In this document: positions 45,674 through 54,304 of the stretch, in pieces
Position numbering within the stretch: the stretch's first letter is position 1
Layout: every line of letters starts with the position of its first letter
Assembly: GCA_910583605.1 (NCBI GenBank)
Contig: CAJTXN010000015.1
Location: 1 to 64,000, forward strand
From: an uncultured Lachnospiraceae bacterium
GTDB taxonomy: Bacteria > Bacillota > Clostridia > Lachnospirales > Lachnospiraceae
DNA length: 64,000 nucleotides
Direction: 5' to 3'
Program-made: the position numbers and the translations under genes
Notes under the pieces: model-generated
The model's database searches: none
The model's input: the letters and a program-made list of their open reading frames with translations, nothing else
What the model was told of the DNA's origin: nothing

Positions 45674-46051
45674 ATGGCAAGAAAAATCAAAACAAAAAGT
45701 TTAGAGAATACAAGGCTGGCAGCCGGTTATGGTGGATGGACCTACTGCACGGCATGCGGTGAAAATATTGGATATTTGTGTTATGCCACATATGACAGAG
45801 TGTAATTTCAATATGAGTGTAATTGTGGAAGTCATGGCAATATATTGATCGATTTTGAAGACAGCTCTGCAGGCAGTACCTGTGACGACGGGTTAATTAC
45901 ATTAAAAAAACGTCTATGCTGTCCCGGGGACTCTTCTCCGTTGCTCACAATACTGACCAAAAAACTAAAGGATTATCAGCTTGCAATTACCTGTAAGGAA
46001 TGTGGAAGTATCTACAGGAAGAAGTATGAAGAATCAAACAGGACAAGCTGA
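45674..46051 (+). pseudogene. Zinc-ribbon-like small protein gene with an in-frame stop
   Basis: From ATG 45674 (ribosome site GAAAAGGAAAT) the frame reads MARKIKTKSLENTRLAAGYG, then WTYCTACGENIGYLCYATYD, TAA at 45803-45805, then resumes in the same frame FQYECNCGSHGNILIDFEDS, later CCPGDSS and CKECGSIYRKKYEESN, ending at 46051. Cysteine pairs (CTAC, CNC, CC, CKEC) on both sides of the stop look like zinc-ribbon ligands of one protein of about 125 residues. A single base change would restore it. Alternatively the two halves are separate small ORFs. It lies between the CRISPR remnant and the signalling island. Confidence 0.6.
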
Positions 46052-46149
46052 AGTTTGGATTATGGAATATGCATAGGCTGCAATAAACCGTTTTATGATA
46101 ATCTAAATACAATAACACGAAGGGGAACCACTGGCATTAGATTGTTTGA

Positions 46150-46179
46150 TTGACACTTTTTTGATTTTTTTTGTATTCT
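46150..46179 (+). promoter_or_regulatory. Promoter of the response regulator operon
   Basis: TTGACA (46150-46155) and TATTCT (46174-46179) with an 18-base T-rich spacer lie 20 bases before the ribosome site of the response regulator gene, giving a very short leader. Confidence 0.55.
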
Positions 46180-46198
46180 CTTTCGAGGAGGTGTGGGC

Positions 46199-46876
46199 AT
46201 GAGGCATAAAATTTTAGTTGTGGATGATGAGGCAATGATCACTGAGCTGCTCTCGGACCATTTGGGTGATGAGGGCTATGATGTATTTACCGCAAACTGC
46301 GCCGGTGGTGCGTTAAAGCTGTTGCCAGAACATCCGGATCTGATCATACTGGATATCAATATGCCGGGAACAGACGGCCTGGAGTTTTGCAAAGACATAA
46401 GGAATCATGTTTCCTGCCCGATTCTTTTTGTGACGGCAAGGATTACCGAGCAGGACAAAATAATCGGTTTGCAATTTGGCGGCGACGACTATATCACTAA
46501 GCCTTTCAGTTTAAAAGAACTTTCGGCAAGAGTCGCGGCACATCTCAGACGGGATGAACGCACGCGCAGAAGTTCTGCTTCCGTACTGACTTCAGGGAAG
46601 CTTCTTGTGAACCTTTCCCAGCGCCGCATTTTTTACAGGGATACAGAAATAGAAGTATCGAAAAAAGAATTTGATCTGATCGAGTTTCTTCTGACAAATG
46701 CCGGTCAGGTATTTGACCGGGAACAGATTTATGAGAAGATTTGGGGATATGATGCAGAGGGCAGTGCGGATGTCATTAAGGAGCATATCCGGAAAATTCG
46801 TGCGAAGCTTCACAAGGCGACGGGAGAAGAATATATCGAAACAGTCTGGGGTGTGGGATATAGATGGAAACACTGA
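46199..46876 (+). CDS. OmpR-family response regulator
   Basis: A 225-residue response regulator. The receiver domain has the acidic pair DDE at 9-11, phospho-acceptor Asp52 in LIILDINMPG, the Thr in LFVTARI and Lys in YITKPF. The C-terminal winged helix (about 130-225) has KKEFDLIEFLLTNAGQVFDR and the DNA-recognition stretch ADVIKEHIRKIRAKL, ending VWGVGYRWKH. The ATG at 46199 follows GAGGAGG by 7 bases; an in-frame GTG at 46193 is too close to that site. It overlaps the kinase gene by 13 bp. The downstream lipoprotein and ABC genes are likely targets (inference). Confidence 0.94.
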   Translation: MRHKILVVDDEAMITELLSDHLGDEGYDVFTANCAGGALKLLPEHPDLIILDINMPGTDGLEFCKDIRNHVSCPILFVTARITEQDKIIGLQFGGDDYITKPFSLKELSARVAAHLRRDERTRRSSASVLTSGKLLVNLSQRRIFYRDTEIEVSKKEFDLIEFLLTNAGQVFDREQIYEKIWGYDAEGSADVIKEHIRKIRAKLHKATGEEYIETVWGVGYRWKH

Positions 46877-48150
46877 AAAAGAGATGGCAGGATCTGCCCC
46901 TGCGCCGCTTTCTGATACTGACGGTTTGCATTTCTATCAGTATGGTAGCACTGGCATCTGTCCTGATCATCGGCGGCTGCGTTGCATTTCGGCACTGGCT
47001 TTTGCCGGATCCGGATGCAGTATATCTTACAATAGAAGAAACTTTCACTGACGGAACTGTTGACAAAGGTACTTATCTGATGGATTTCGGAGACGACCTC
47101 TCATCCCTGCCTTTTGCAAAAATAGAATATGATGGAGGCACGATTACAGAAGATATAAAACAGACCCGTTATTCCGTTGAAAAAATCGAAACCGGTATGG
47201 ATTCTCTGTCTCCTAAAAGAAAGCTTGCTTATCAGATCTGTGGCATAATCATGTTCGCTGCTCCGACGGTCCTTGCTTTTGTTGCAATCCTGTTGTGCTG
47301 TATGTATTTTTACCGTCGCAAACTTAAGGTACCGCTTTCCGTATTGGCTGATGCAACAAAGCAGATTGCCGGTCAAAATCTGGATTTTGAACTTGTCTAT
47401 CCCTGCAGGGATGAAATGGGTGAATTATGCCGTTCTTTTGAAGATATGCGTGCTACGCTCTGTGAAAACAATAAAATGATGTGGAACATGTTGGATGAAC
47501 GACGGCTGATGCAGGCATCCGTTGCACATGATCTGCGCAATCCCATTGCAATTATCGAAGGGTACACCGAGTATCTGGAAAAGGGATTTAAAAGCGGTGA
47601 AATGAGCAGGGAAAAAACGATCCGTATTGCACAGAATCTTCGTACAGCGGCAAAACGGCTGGAGCAGTATACAGAATCTGTCAGGCTCCTAAACCAAACG
47701 GAAGAAGCACAGCTTGAGCGAAAGTCTGTTGATGCAAGAAAACTTTTGGAAGATATTTCGGAGGATTTATCCCTTTTATCGGAACGAAAAGGAATCAGTT
47801 TGCAGGTAACCGGCCATATGCCGCAGGAAGAAATACAGGTTGACTCTGCTTTGTTGTATCGTGTTTTGGAGAATATCCTGAGCAATGGGCTGCGCTATGC
47901 GAAACGGAAAATACAGCTTGCGTATACTCTGGAAGAACAGATGCTTATGATTACCATAACTGACGACGGAAAGGGATTTTCTCCGGAAATTCTGAATGAA
48001 ACAGGAAAAAAACTGTTCACTACCGACAAAGACGGGCATATGGGAATCGGACTTTCTGTCAGCCGGCTCCTTTGCAGAAAGCACGGCGGTAAGCTGGAAC
48101 TGTCAAACACTTCCGGAGGGGCATGTGTAAAGATCTCTTTGTCCGTTTGA
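46864..48150 (+). CDS. Sensor histidine kinase
   Basis: A 428-residue membrane kinase. TM1 at about 16-42 (FLILTVCISISMVALASVLI), an extracellular sensing region of about 70 residues, TM2 at about 128-152 (IIMFAAPTVLAFVAILLCCM), a HAMP linker (KVPLSVLADATKQIAGQNLD), the phospho-acceptor His222 in ASVAHDLRNPIAIIEGYTEY, and an HATPase domain with N box VLENILSNGLRYA, G1 TDDGKGFSPE and G2 MGIGLSVSRL. It is translationally coupled to the response regulator. The signal is unknown. A terminator hairpin follows. Confidence 0.94.
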   Translation: METLKKRWQDLPLRRFLILTVCISISMVALASVLIIGGCVAFRHWLLPDPDAVYLTIEETFTDGTVDKGTYLMDFGDDLSSLPFAKIEYDGGTITEDIKQTRYSVEKIETGMDSLSPKRKLAYQICGIIMFAAPTVLAFVAILLCCMYFYRRKLKVPLSVLADATKQIAGQNLDFELVYPCRDEMGELCRSFEDMRATLCENNKMMWNMLDERRLMQASVAHDLRNPIAIIEGYTEYLEKGFKSGEMSREKTIRIAQNLRTAAKRLEQYTESVRLLNQTEEAQLERKSVDARKLLEDISEDLSLLSERKGISLQVTGHMPQEEIQVDSALLYRVLENILSNGLRYAKRKIQLAYTLEEQMLMITITDDGKGFSPEILNETGKKLFTTDKDGHMGIGLSVSRLLCRKHGGKLELSNTSGGACVKISLSV

Positions 48151-48174
48151 CCGATTTTTGACTTTTATCCGTTA

Positions 48175-48210
48175 AGATCTCCCTATAAGCAAAATCAGGG
48201 AGGTCTTTTT
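48175..48210 (+). terminator. Terminator hairpin that also hides the next ribosome site
   Basis: AGATCTCCCT (48175-48184) pairs with AGGGAGGTCT (48197-48206) with one G-T wobble and a 12-base loop, followed by TTTT. The right arm contains AGGGAGG, the ribosome site for the lipoprotein ATG at 48213. The hairpin can therefore both end the two-component transcript and block translation of the next gene. Confidence 0.75.
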
Positions 48211-48212
48211 CT

Positions 48213-49601
48213 ATGAAAAAACGATTTGTTCTTTTTATGATAGCTATGCTTATCTGTTCAACATTGTGTGCGTGCGGCGGAAAAACAGCGACATCCGGCG
48301 ACACTGGACAAAATACGGTCTCACGGCAGAATACGGACCGCATCGTCTCTTCCGAAGGCGGGAATCTGCAGCTTTTATCGAACCGCTATGGTGATAGTGC
48401 CTGCAATACGGAAAACGGTTATTATTATTTAACTGTGGAAATAACGAAGCTGCGGGATGGCAGCTACGGAACACATCTCATGTATATGGATTTTGCATCC
48501 GGGCGCGAGATATATTTGTGCAGTACGGCAGGATGTAAGCATGACTCTCTCGATTGCCCATCGGTTTTCTCATATGATGATTTTCCTTTATACAGCACTC
48601 TCCTTTTTGTATTCGGAGATGACCTGTATATTTTAAGTCGTGAAGAAGACGACGACGGTTCAGTATTCCAGGAAAATGTTAATATGGGAAATGATGGCAG
48701 CTCGGTGGAAAGCCGACCCGCAGTTTTATATCGTGCAAATCTTGACGGGACCGAACGTAAAAAAATCTACACTTTTGATGCGTCTCTTACCCTTGAGGAT
48801 GTGATTATCGGGAATGATACGGGTATTTATGTGATCACCAAAAAGCTTTCATCAGATAAAGAAGGCGATCAAACCTATACTACCTCGTCTGAACGGAAGC
48901 TGATGTTTTTGGATATCGGTTCGCTTTCACTGAGCGAAATCTGTTCCATGGATTTTGACGATAACATTTCATGGAAAGTCATCGGTTGCCGTCAAAATGA
49001 TTTTCTATTGTGTGGCACCGATTTCGGCAGGGAGATCTCGCGGGATGAGACATGGAACGATGATTTGTATAAAGAATTATATAAAAATTCCTTTGAGGTA
49101 TATGCACTTTTAAACAGGGACGGCGGTAAGCCAAAAGAAATTATAAAACTGCCGAACAGGTATTATAATTCTGTAAAACTATTGGGAGACAACCTATATC
49201 TATCCTCCGGGGAAAATCAGAATATTGAAGTTCTGGATATCAAAACGGGCGAAAAGAAGACGCTCTGCACGCTTCCTCAAAATTTAATTATGGATACGAT
49301 GGGTGACACGCTTTGTTGCCGGAATTGGAATCTCTCAGAGGATCCGGCATGGTATTTTGTTGATACACAATCGGGTGAAATCACCCGCACGCCGCTTGTC
49401 ATTCTGTGCAATGGCTGGTCGGTGGATTTTCGGGGAGAGACAGAGAAGGATGTTCTGTTCATCTATGACTATGATGCAACGGATCATCATGATGGTTCCT
49501 ATGAAGTTCATCAATGCAAGCATGCGTTGATTTCAAAGGACGACCTGTTTGCCGGAAAAGACAATTACCGCACGATCGAGATGGTCGGACCGGGACGATG
49601 A
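48213..49601 (+). CDS. Putative beta-propeller-like lipoprotein
   Basis: A 462-residue lipoprotein (signal KKRFVLFMIAMLICSTLCAC, lipid-anchored Cys in LCAC near residue 21). The mature part has repeated segments of the type YRANLDGTERKKIYTF, MFLDIGSLSLSEIC, LLNRDGGKPKEIIKLPNRYY and EVLDIKTGEKKTLCTL, each a short beta-rich unit with a DG/DI turn. This is the pattern of DUF5050/propeller-like extracellular proteins, so a propeller is likely but not proven. It sits between a two-component system and an ABC transporter, suggesting it senses or binds the signal or substrate. Its ribosome site is inside the terminator hairpin at 48175-48206. Confidence 0.75.
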   Translation: MKKRFVLFMIAMLICSTLCACGGKTATSGDTGQNTVSRQNTDRIVSSEGGNLQLLSNRYGDSACNTENGYYYLTVEITKLRDGSYGTHLMYMDFASGREIYLCSTAGCKHDSLDCPSVFSYDDFPLYSTLLFVFGDDLYILSREEDDDGSVFQENVNMGNDGSSVESRPAVLYRANLDGTERKKIYTFDASLTLEDVIIGNDTGIYVITKKLSSDKEGDQTYTTSSERKLMFLDIGSLSLSEICSMDFDDNISWKVIGCRQNDFLLCGTDFGREISRDETWNDDLYKELYKNSFEVYALLNRDGGKPKEIIKLPNRYYNSVKLLGDNLYLSSGENQNIEVLDIKTGEKKTLCTLPQNLIMDTMGDTLCCRNWNLSEDPAWYFVDTQSGEITRTPLVILCNGWSVDFRGETEKDVLFIYDYDATDHHDGSYEVHQCKHALISKDDLFAGKDNYRTIEMVGPGR

Positions 49602-49613
49602 GGGAGGAGGAAT

Positions 49614-50354
49614 ATGCTGACATTAAAACATATTACAAAAAAATTTAAGGATAAAACTGCGTTAAATGATGTATCTTTGGAACTGGATCCTGGGATTTAC
49701 GGCTTGCTCGGTCCCAATGGTGCAGGAAAATCCACATTGATGAATATCATTACCGGAAATATCAGGCCAACGGAAGGCAAAGTCCTCTGGGACGGCGCCG
49801 ACATCCGTGAACTGGGTGGGCGCTTCCGCAGCCTGATCGGATATGCTCCACAGCAGCAGGGACTATATAACAGCTTTTCAGGCAGGCGTTTCCTGTCTTA
49901 TATGGCGGCGCTCAAGGGGATTCCGAAAAAGGAGGTAAGCAGTGAAATTGAACGGGTGCTTTCTTATGTAAACCTGCAGGAGGCTGCGGACAGAGCCGTC
50001 GGCGGCTATTCCGGCGGCATGAAACAGAGGATTCTGATCGCCCAGGCGATTTTAGGCGAGCCAAAGCTGATCGTGCTGGATGAACCCACTGCCGGGCTTG
50101 ATCCCAAGGAACGGGTACGCATCCGTGAGCAAATCAAGGAGCTATCCGGAGATAAGATCATTCTTGTGTCTACTCATGTAGTGTCTGATATTACACCGAT
50201 TGCCAAGGAAATTCTCCTGATCCGATCCGGTAATGTGATTGACAGGGATACGGTGGAATCGCTTTGCCGTAAATACGGCGAAAGCCGGGATCTGGAGGAG
50301 GTATACATGCACATTTTTGGAGAGGAGGAGCACCATGCGGCTGATTCCTTTTGA
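49614..50354 (+). CDS. ABC transporter ATP-binding protein
   Basis: A 246-residue ATPase subunit. Walker A is GPNGAGKSTLMNIITG, the Q-loop is IGYAPQQQGLYNSFSG, the signature is YSGGMKQRILIAQAI, Walker B is LIVLDEPTAGLDP, and the H-loop is LVSTHVVSDI. The domain is of the DRA/CcmA type used with ABC-2 permeases for export of peptides, antibiotics or lipids. The ATG follows GGGAGGAGGAAT. The 3' end overlaps the permease gene by 20 bp, so the two form one transporter. Confidence 0.94.
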   Translation: MLTLKHITKKFKDKTALNDVSLELDPGIYGLLGPNGAGKSTLMNIITGNIRPTEGKVLWDGADIRELGGRFRSLIGYAPQQQGLYNSFSGRRFLSYMAALKGIPKKEVSSEIERVLSYVNLQEAADRAVGGYSGGMKQRILIAQAILGEPKLIVLDEPTAGLDPKERVRIREQIKELSGDKIILVSTHVVSDITPIAKEILLIRSGNVIDRDTVESLCRKYGESRDLEEVYMHIFGEEEHHAADSF

Positions 50355-52611
50355 AATAAGTAAAATATGGAGAAAACGCAGTTTTCTTTTATCAATGTGT
50401 GTTTTGCTCATGATCCATATATTTTTACTGTGGTACACTTCACTGCCAAATGAAGAAACAGTGCCGCTTTCGGCCTATAAACAGCTTCAAACGGAGCTTT
50501 CCGGAAAAAACGAAACGGAAAAAGGGAAGTATATTGCCGCGCTGAAAGAAAAAACAGACGGCGTATGCTTTGTACGGGATATTCTTACCATACAGTCATT
50601 GGATGATAAGATGGGAAGTGTTCTGGCAGAACAAGAGATGCAAAACAATCCCGGCGTATTTGAAAAGTATTATGATCTGTATCGATCAGGTGATTATCTG
50701 AAATATACCGCTTCACCCGAACAGGAACAGGAGTTTATTGATGAAATCTATAGCCAACAGCAAAAAGTATCAGCCTATGGAGAGTATTTGCGTTCCATTC
50801 AGGAAAATAAAGATATTCTCAGCGGAATATCCGTTTTCGGCGGGCAATCCGGGGATACCTACAGCTCGCGTAATCTGCAAAAGAGCGCAGAGGATTACGC
50901 AGGACTGACGGACAATAACATACGCTTCACTTTGTCGAAGGGGATCACATCTGCCATGCAGGGGATATGGACCGACCTTTTGCTGGTACTCGGTATGATG
51001 CTGTTTGTGGGAAGCTTGATTACGGAGGAAAAAGACAAAAAGCTGTTTTTTATTACCCGCAGCACAAAGAACGGTGTATTGTACAGCATTGCAGCAAAGC
51101 TGACAGCACTGCTGATCCATTGTATGCTGTTAACAGCATTATTCTACATGGTCAGTATCGTATTCTTTGGGGTAGGCGCCGGGTGGTTTGATCCGTGGGC
51201 GGCCTTGCAGTCCATAGATGTTTATACCGAAAGCAGCCTGTCCATTAACGTGTTTGGCTATATTCTGCTTTCTGTGCTGACAAAGGCACTGGTATTATTC
51301 GGCATTGGTACGGTTCTGACAGGTTTCAGCATCGGTTCCGGCATTGCGGTTCTGCCGTTTTTGGCGGGAGCAGGCATCGTCGGTATCAGCGCACTGCTTT
51401 ATTATCTGATCCCGGCAGGGTCGTCATTGTCTGTGTGTAAATATCTAAGTCCGGTGGGACTGATGAAAACGGAGAATCTATATGGCGGGTATCTGAATTT
51501 CAATCTGTTTGGCTATCCGGTATCCAGACTGAGCCTGTCTCTCGGAATGATCCTTTTGATTTGTGCGGCCGGAGTCATCGGGAGTTTTCTGCTTTTCAGC
51601 CGGATGCAGAGCTTTGAGGTGAAGAAGCTGCGCCTGCCATTCTCCGTGCCGTTCCATCCGCATACGAATATTTTCCGGCACGAAAGCTATAAGTTTCTGA
51701 TAACCAACCGTGGGTTGATGGTTCTGCTGCTGTTGGCGGTACTGCTGGCATACCAGGGGCTTGGCCGCACCTATACGCCGTCCGTGGGTGAGCAGTATTA
51801 TCAACATATCATGGCGGAACTGGAGGGCAGACTGACAGACGAAAAGGAGTCGCTTGTTTTATCCGAGAAAGCGCGGTATGAAGAAGCACTTCAGAAAATA
51901 GAGCAGATTGACGGGATGGTAAGTGCGGGAGAATTGAGCACCGATACGGCGGATACCCTGAAATCACAGGCAAATATGACGCTTGCATTTTATCCGGCGT
52001 TTCAGCGGGTGGAAGCGCAGTATGAACACATCAAAGCGGATGGAGGCAGCTTTGTATATGATACAGGATATCTTTATCTATTCGGAATTTTTGAAGATGT
52101 GTTTTCGTTTGACTTCCTGATTCTGTCGGTTGGAATCGTTATCGCCATCAGCGGAGTCATATCCATGGAGTATCAGACCGGCTCTCTTTTCCTGATCAGT
52201 GCTACCAGAGCCGGAAAACGAAAGATACTGTTTCGCAAGGTGTTAATATGTGTTCTGATGGTATCAGGGCTGACATTGATTCCGATACTGTGCCGCCTAT
52301 CCTGCATTTCCTCTGTCTATTCCATGGACAGCATTTGCACATCAATACGCAACATTCCCCATTTCAGCGGATTTGCCGTTTCCATGCCGATTATATGTTT
52401 TATTTTGTTATTTGCTTTTTCTCAGATATTGTCCATGGTTTTGGTCACACTGTTTACGATGGCCATATCTATATGGAGAAAGAATCAGGCGCAGACCATA
52501 TTTTTTGCCCTGCTGGTCCTGGCGGTTCCCATGTTGCTGAAGCTGTTGGGGTTTGATATCGCTAAATGGTTTTCACTGTATCCGGTGTATGGTTGGATGG
52601 GGATGCAATAA
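50335..52611 (+). CDS. ABC-2-type permease-like membrane protein
   Basis: A 758-residue integral membrane protein. The N-terminus (MRLIPFEISKIWRKRSFLLS) leads into TM1, then a large extracellular loop (about 40-215) and five or six membrane segments (to about residue 455). A second similar unit starts FRHESYKFLITNRGLMVLLL (about 445), again with one TM, a 125-residue loop (SLVLSEKARYEEALQKIEQI) and about five membrane segments. So it looks like a fused pair of ABC-2 permease halves. It partners the ATPase upstream, overlapping it by 20 bp. The ATG follows GAGAGGAGGAGCACC. Substrate unknown. Confidence 0.85.
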   Translation: MRLIPFEISKIWRKRSFLLSMCVLLMIHIFLLWYTSLPNEETVPLSAYKQLQTELSGKNETEKGKYIAALKEKTDGVCFVRDILTIQSLDDKMGSVLAEQEMQNNPGVFEKYYDLYRSGDYLKYTASPEQEQEFIDEIYSQQQKVSAYGEYLRSIQENKDILSGISVFGGQSGDTYSSRNLQKSAEDYAGLTDNNIRFTLSKGITSAMQGIWTDLLLVLGMMLFVGSLITEEKDKKLFFITRSTKNGVLYSIAAKLTALLIHCMLLTALFYMVSIVFFGVGAGWFDPWAALQSIDVYTESSLSINVFGYILLSVLTKALVLFGIGTVLTGFSIGSGIAVLPFLAGAGIVGISALLYYLIPAGSSLSVCKYLSPVGLMKTENLYGGYLNFNLFGYPVSRLSLSLGMILLICAAGVIGSFLLFSRMQSFEVKKLRLPFSVPFHPHTNIFRHESYKFLITNRGLMVLLLLAVLLAYQGLGRTYTPSVGEQYYQHIMAELEGRLTDEKESLVLSEKARYEEALQKIEQIDGMVSAGELSTDTADTLKSQANMTLAFYPAFQRVEAQYEHIKADGGSFVYDTGYLYLFGIFEDVFSFDFLILSVGIVIAISGVISMEYQTGSLFLISATRAGKRKILFRKVLICVLMVSGLTLIPILCRLSCISSVYSMDSICTSIRNIPHFSGFAVSMPIICFILLFAFSQILSMVLVTLFTMAISIWRKNQAQTIFFALLVLAVPMLLKLLGFDIAKWFSLYPVYGWMGMQ

Positions 52612-52663
52612 AATTCTTATTATTTTCCTGTCACACAGACAGAAAAGTGCTGTCTAATTATAT

Positions 52664-52722
52664 ATACGGATAAAGCTTTGCCATGAAGTGCCGCAAGCTT
52701 TTGGAATGATATATTTCCGTAT
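52664..52722 (+). other. Inverted-repeat leader before the sigma factor gene
   Basis: ATACGGA (52664-52670) pairs with TCCGTAT (52716-52722), and inside it AAAGCTT (52772-relative stem, 52072-type spacing not implied; located at 52672-52678) pairs with AAGCTTT (52695-52701). The nested stems lie 34-92 bases before the sigma factor start. No T-run follows. It could be a leader structure or an operator; nothing more can be said. Confidence 0.35.
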
Positions 52723-52755
52723 GAAATATGACCTGCACTTCAGAAAAGAGGAATC

Positions 52756-53598
52756 ATGAATCATTTAACAAACGAAGAGTCATCGGATCTGATCCAAAAA
52801 GCCACAGCCGGGGACAAGAAAGCTCTGGAAACCGTTCTTATCGGCGTACAGGATTTGATATTCAACCTTTCCCTGCGTATGCTGGGAACCTTTCCGGATG
52901 CAGAGGATGCGACACAGGATATCCTGTTGAAGATCATTACACACCTGTCCTCGTTTAAGGGGGAAAGTTCATTCTCAACCTGGGTATTCAGTATTGCATC
53001 CAACCATCTGAAAAGTTATCAGAAGCATATGTTTGCCAAATTTCCGCTTAGTTTTGAGTTTTACGGAGATGATATCAGGAATGCAGACATCAATGATGTG
53101 CCGGATCTGACGCAAAATGTAGAGCGGTCCGTTTTGGCGGAGGAACTGAAGCTTTCCTGTACCAATGTAATGCTTCAGTGTCTGGATGCGGAAAGCCGTT
53201 GCATCTTTATTCTTGGAACGATGTTTAAAGTGGACAGCAGAATTGCCGGAGATATTCTGGGGATAACGCCGGAGGCATATCGTCAGCGTCTTTCAAGAGT
53301 CCGTAAGAAGGTGGCCGATTTCTTAAAAGAGTACTGCGGCGAATACGGAAACGGGACATGCCGCTGTTCAGACAGAGTCGATTACGCAATCCAAAATCAC
53401 AGACTCAACCCTGAGCAGTTGGATTTTACGGCAGCCATACCGAAAAAAATGCTGGATGTCAGAGAAGCAATGGAAGAGATTGACGGAATCTCACACGAGT
53501 TTTCTTTCTGCAAAACCTATCAGTCGCCGGAAGGACTGAAGAAGTTTATTGAAGACTTCCTGAACGGTCCGTCTTTTTCCGTTGTAGGAAACGCATAA
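52756..53598 (+). CDS. ECF-like RNA polymerase sigma factor with C-terminal extension
   Basis: A 280-residue sigma-70 family protein. Region 2 is clear (about 20-95: LIFNLSLRMLGTFPDAEDAT, QDILLKIITHLSSFKGESSF, STWVFSIASNHLKSYQKHMF), and region 4 lies at about 135-195 (CIFILGTMFKVDSRIAGDIL, ITPEAYRQRLSRVRKKVADF). There is no region 3, which defines the ECF class. About 85 residues follow, including CGEYGNGTCRC and a helical tail, an extension beyond a typical 160-200-residue ECF factor. No anti-sigma gene is adjacent. It is downstream of the ABC operon in the same direction with a 144-bp gap. Confidence 0.85.
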   Translation: MNHLTNEESSDLIQKATAGDKKALETVLIGVQDLIFNLSLRMLGTFPDAEDATQDILLKIITHLSSFKGESSFSTWVFSIASNHLKSYQKHMFAKFPLSFEFYGDDIRNADINDVPDLTQNVERSVLAEELKLSCTNVMLQCLDAESRCIFILGTMFKVDSRIAGDILGITPEAYRQRLSRVRKKVADFLKEYCGEYGNGTCRCSDRVDYAIQNHRLNPEQLDFTAAIPKKMLDVREAMEEIDGISHEFSFCKTYQSPEGLKKFIEDFLNGPSFSVVGNA

Positions 53599-53731
53599 GA
53601 AATCGGATTTATACTGACAGGAGAGGCGCAGATCGGCTGTACCGGGCATGTTAGAAATACTCCTTGAATTTTTTTGTTTTCTGATGTAACATTGTAACCG
53701 AATCTATCAAATCCGAAAGGCGGTCATTAAC

Positions 53732-54304
53732 ATGGAAAACGGTATTTCTACAGATAACGATTTTGATATTATGAAAATAAAAGAAGAAACAAAAAAAATT
53801 TCGGAAGAACTGCTTTCGGCAGCCTTGCCGGAAGAAGGGGATATTTTAGTGGTGGGCTGTTCCACCAGCGAGGTGGCAGATCACCGGATCGGCTCTTTTT
53901 CCAGTGCAGATATCGGAACCGCCATCTTTGACGAAATTTACCGTATCACGAAAGAACATAAGATATTTCTTGCCGTACAGTGCTGCGAACATCTGAACCG
54001 GGCACTGATCGTTGAGAGGGACTGTGCCAGAGCCTATGGGCTGGAGATCGTAAATGTGATGCCCCGGCTAAAAGCCGGAGGCTCCCTTGCCACTGCAGCA
54101 TATGCAGGGCTGGAACATGCCGTGGCGGTGGAGACCATACAGGCTCATGCAGGAATCGATATCGGGGATACGCTGATCGGCATGCATCTTAAAGCAGTGG
54201 CTGTTCCGGTTCGGACAGAGCAGGACAGGATCGGGAACGCCCATGTGGTATGTGCCAGGACAAGGGCAAAATATATAGGAGGCGAACGGGCTGCGTATCA
54301 CTAA
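53732..54304 (+). CDS. TIGR01440 / UPF0340 family protein
   Basis: A 190-residue protein of the UPF0340 (YwlG) family, common in Firmicutes. Conserved blocks: DILVVGCSTSEVADHRIGSF, SSADIGTAIFDEIYRI, VQCCEHLNRALIVERD, VNVMPRLKAGGSLATAAYAG, HAGIDIGDTLIGMHLKAVAV and GNAHVVCARTRAKYIGGERA. No biochemical function is established. The ATG follows GAAAGGCGGTCATTAAC. It converges on the DUF434 gene with a 4-bp overlap. It looks complete. Confidence 0.93.
   Translation: MENGISTDNDFDIMKIKEETKKISEELLSAALPEEGDILVVGCSTSEVADHRIGSFSSADIGTAIFDEIYRITKEHKIFLAVQCCEHLNRALIVERDCARAYGLEIVNVMPRLKAGGSLATAAYAGLEHAVAVETIQAHAGIDIGDTLIGMHLKAVAVPVRTEQDRIGNAHVVCARTRAKYIGGERAAYH

Noticed and set aside
45803..45805. Recoded stop (selenocysteine or similar) in the zinc-ribbon gene
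   Set aside because: The codon is TAA, which is not used for selenocysteine or pyrrolysine, and no recoding element is visible.
53680..53731. ECF sigma promoter (TGTAAC box) upstream of the TIGR01440 gene
   Set aside because: The -35-like TGTAAC has no matching -10 element (CGTC type) at 16-17 bases.
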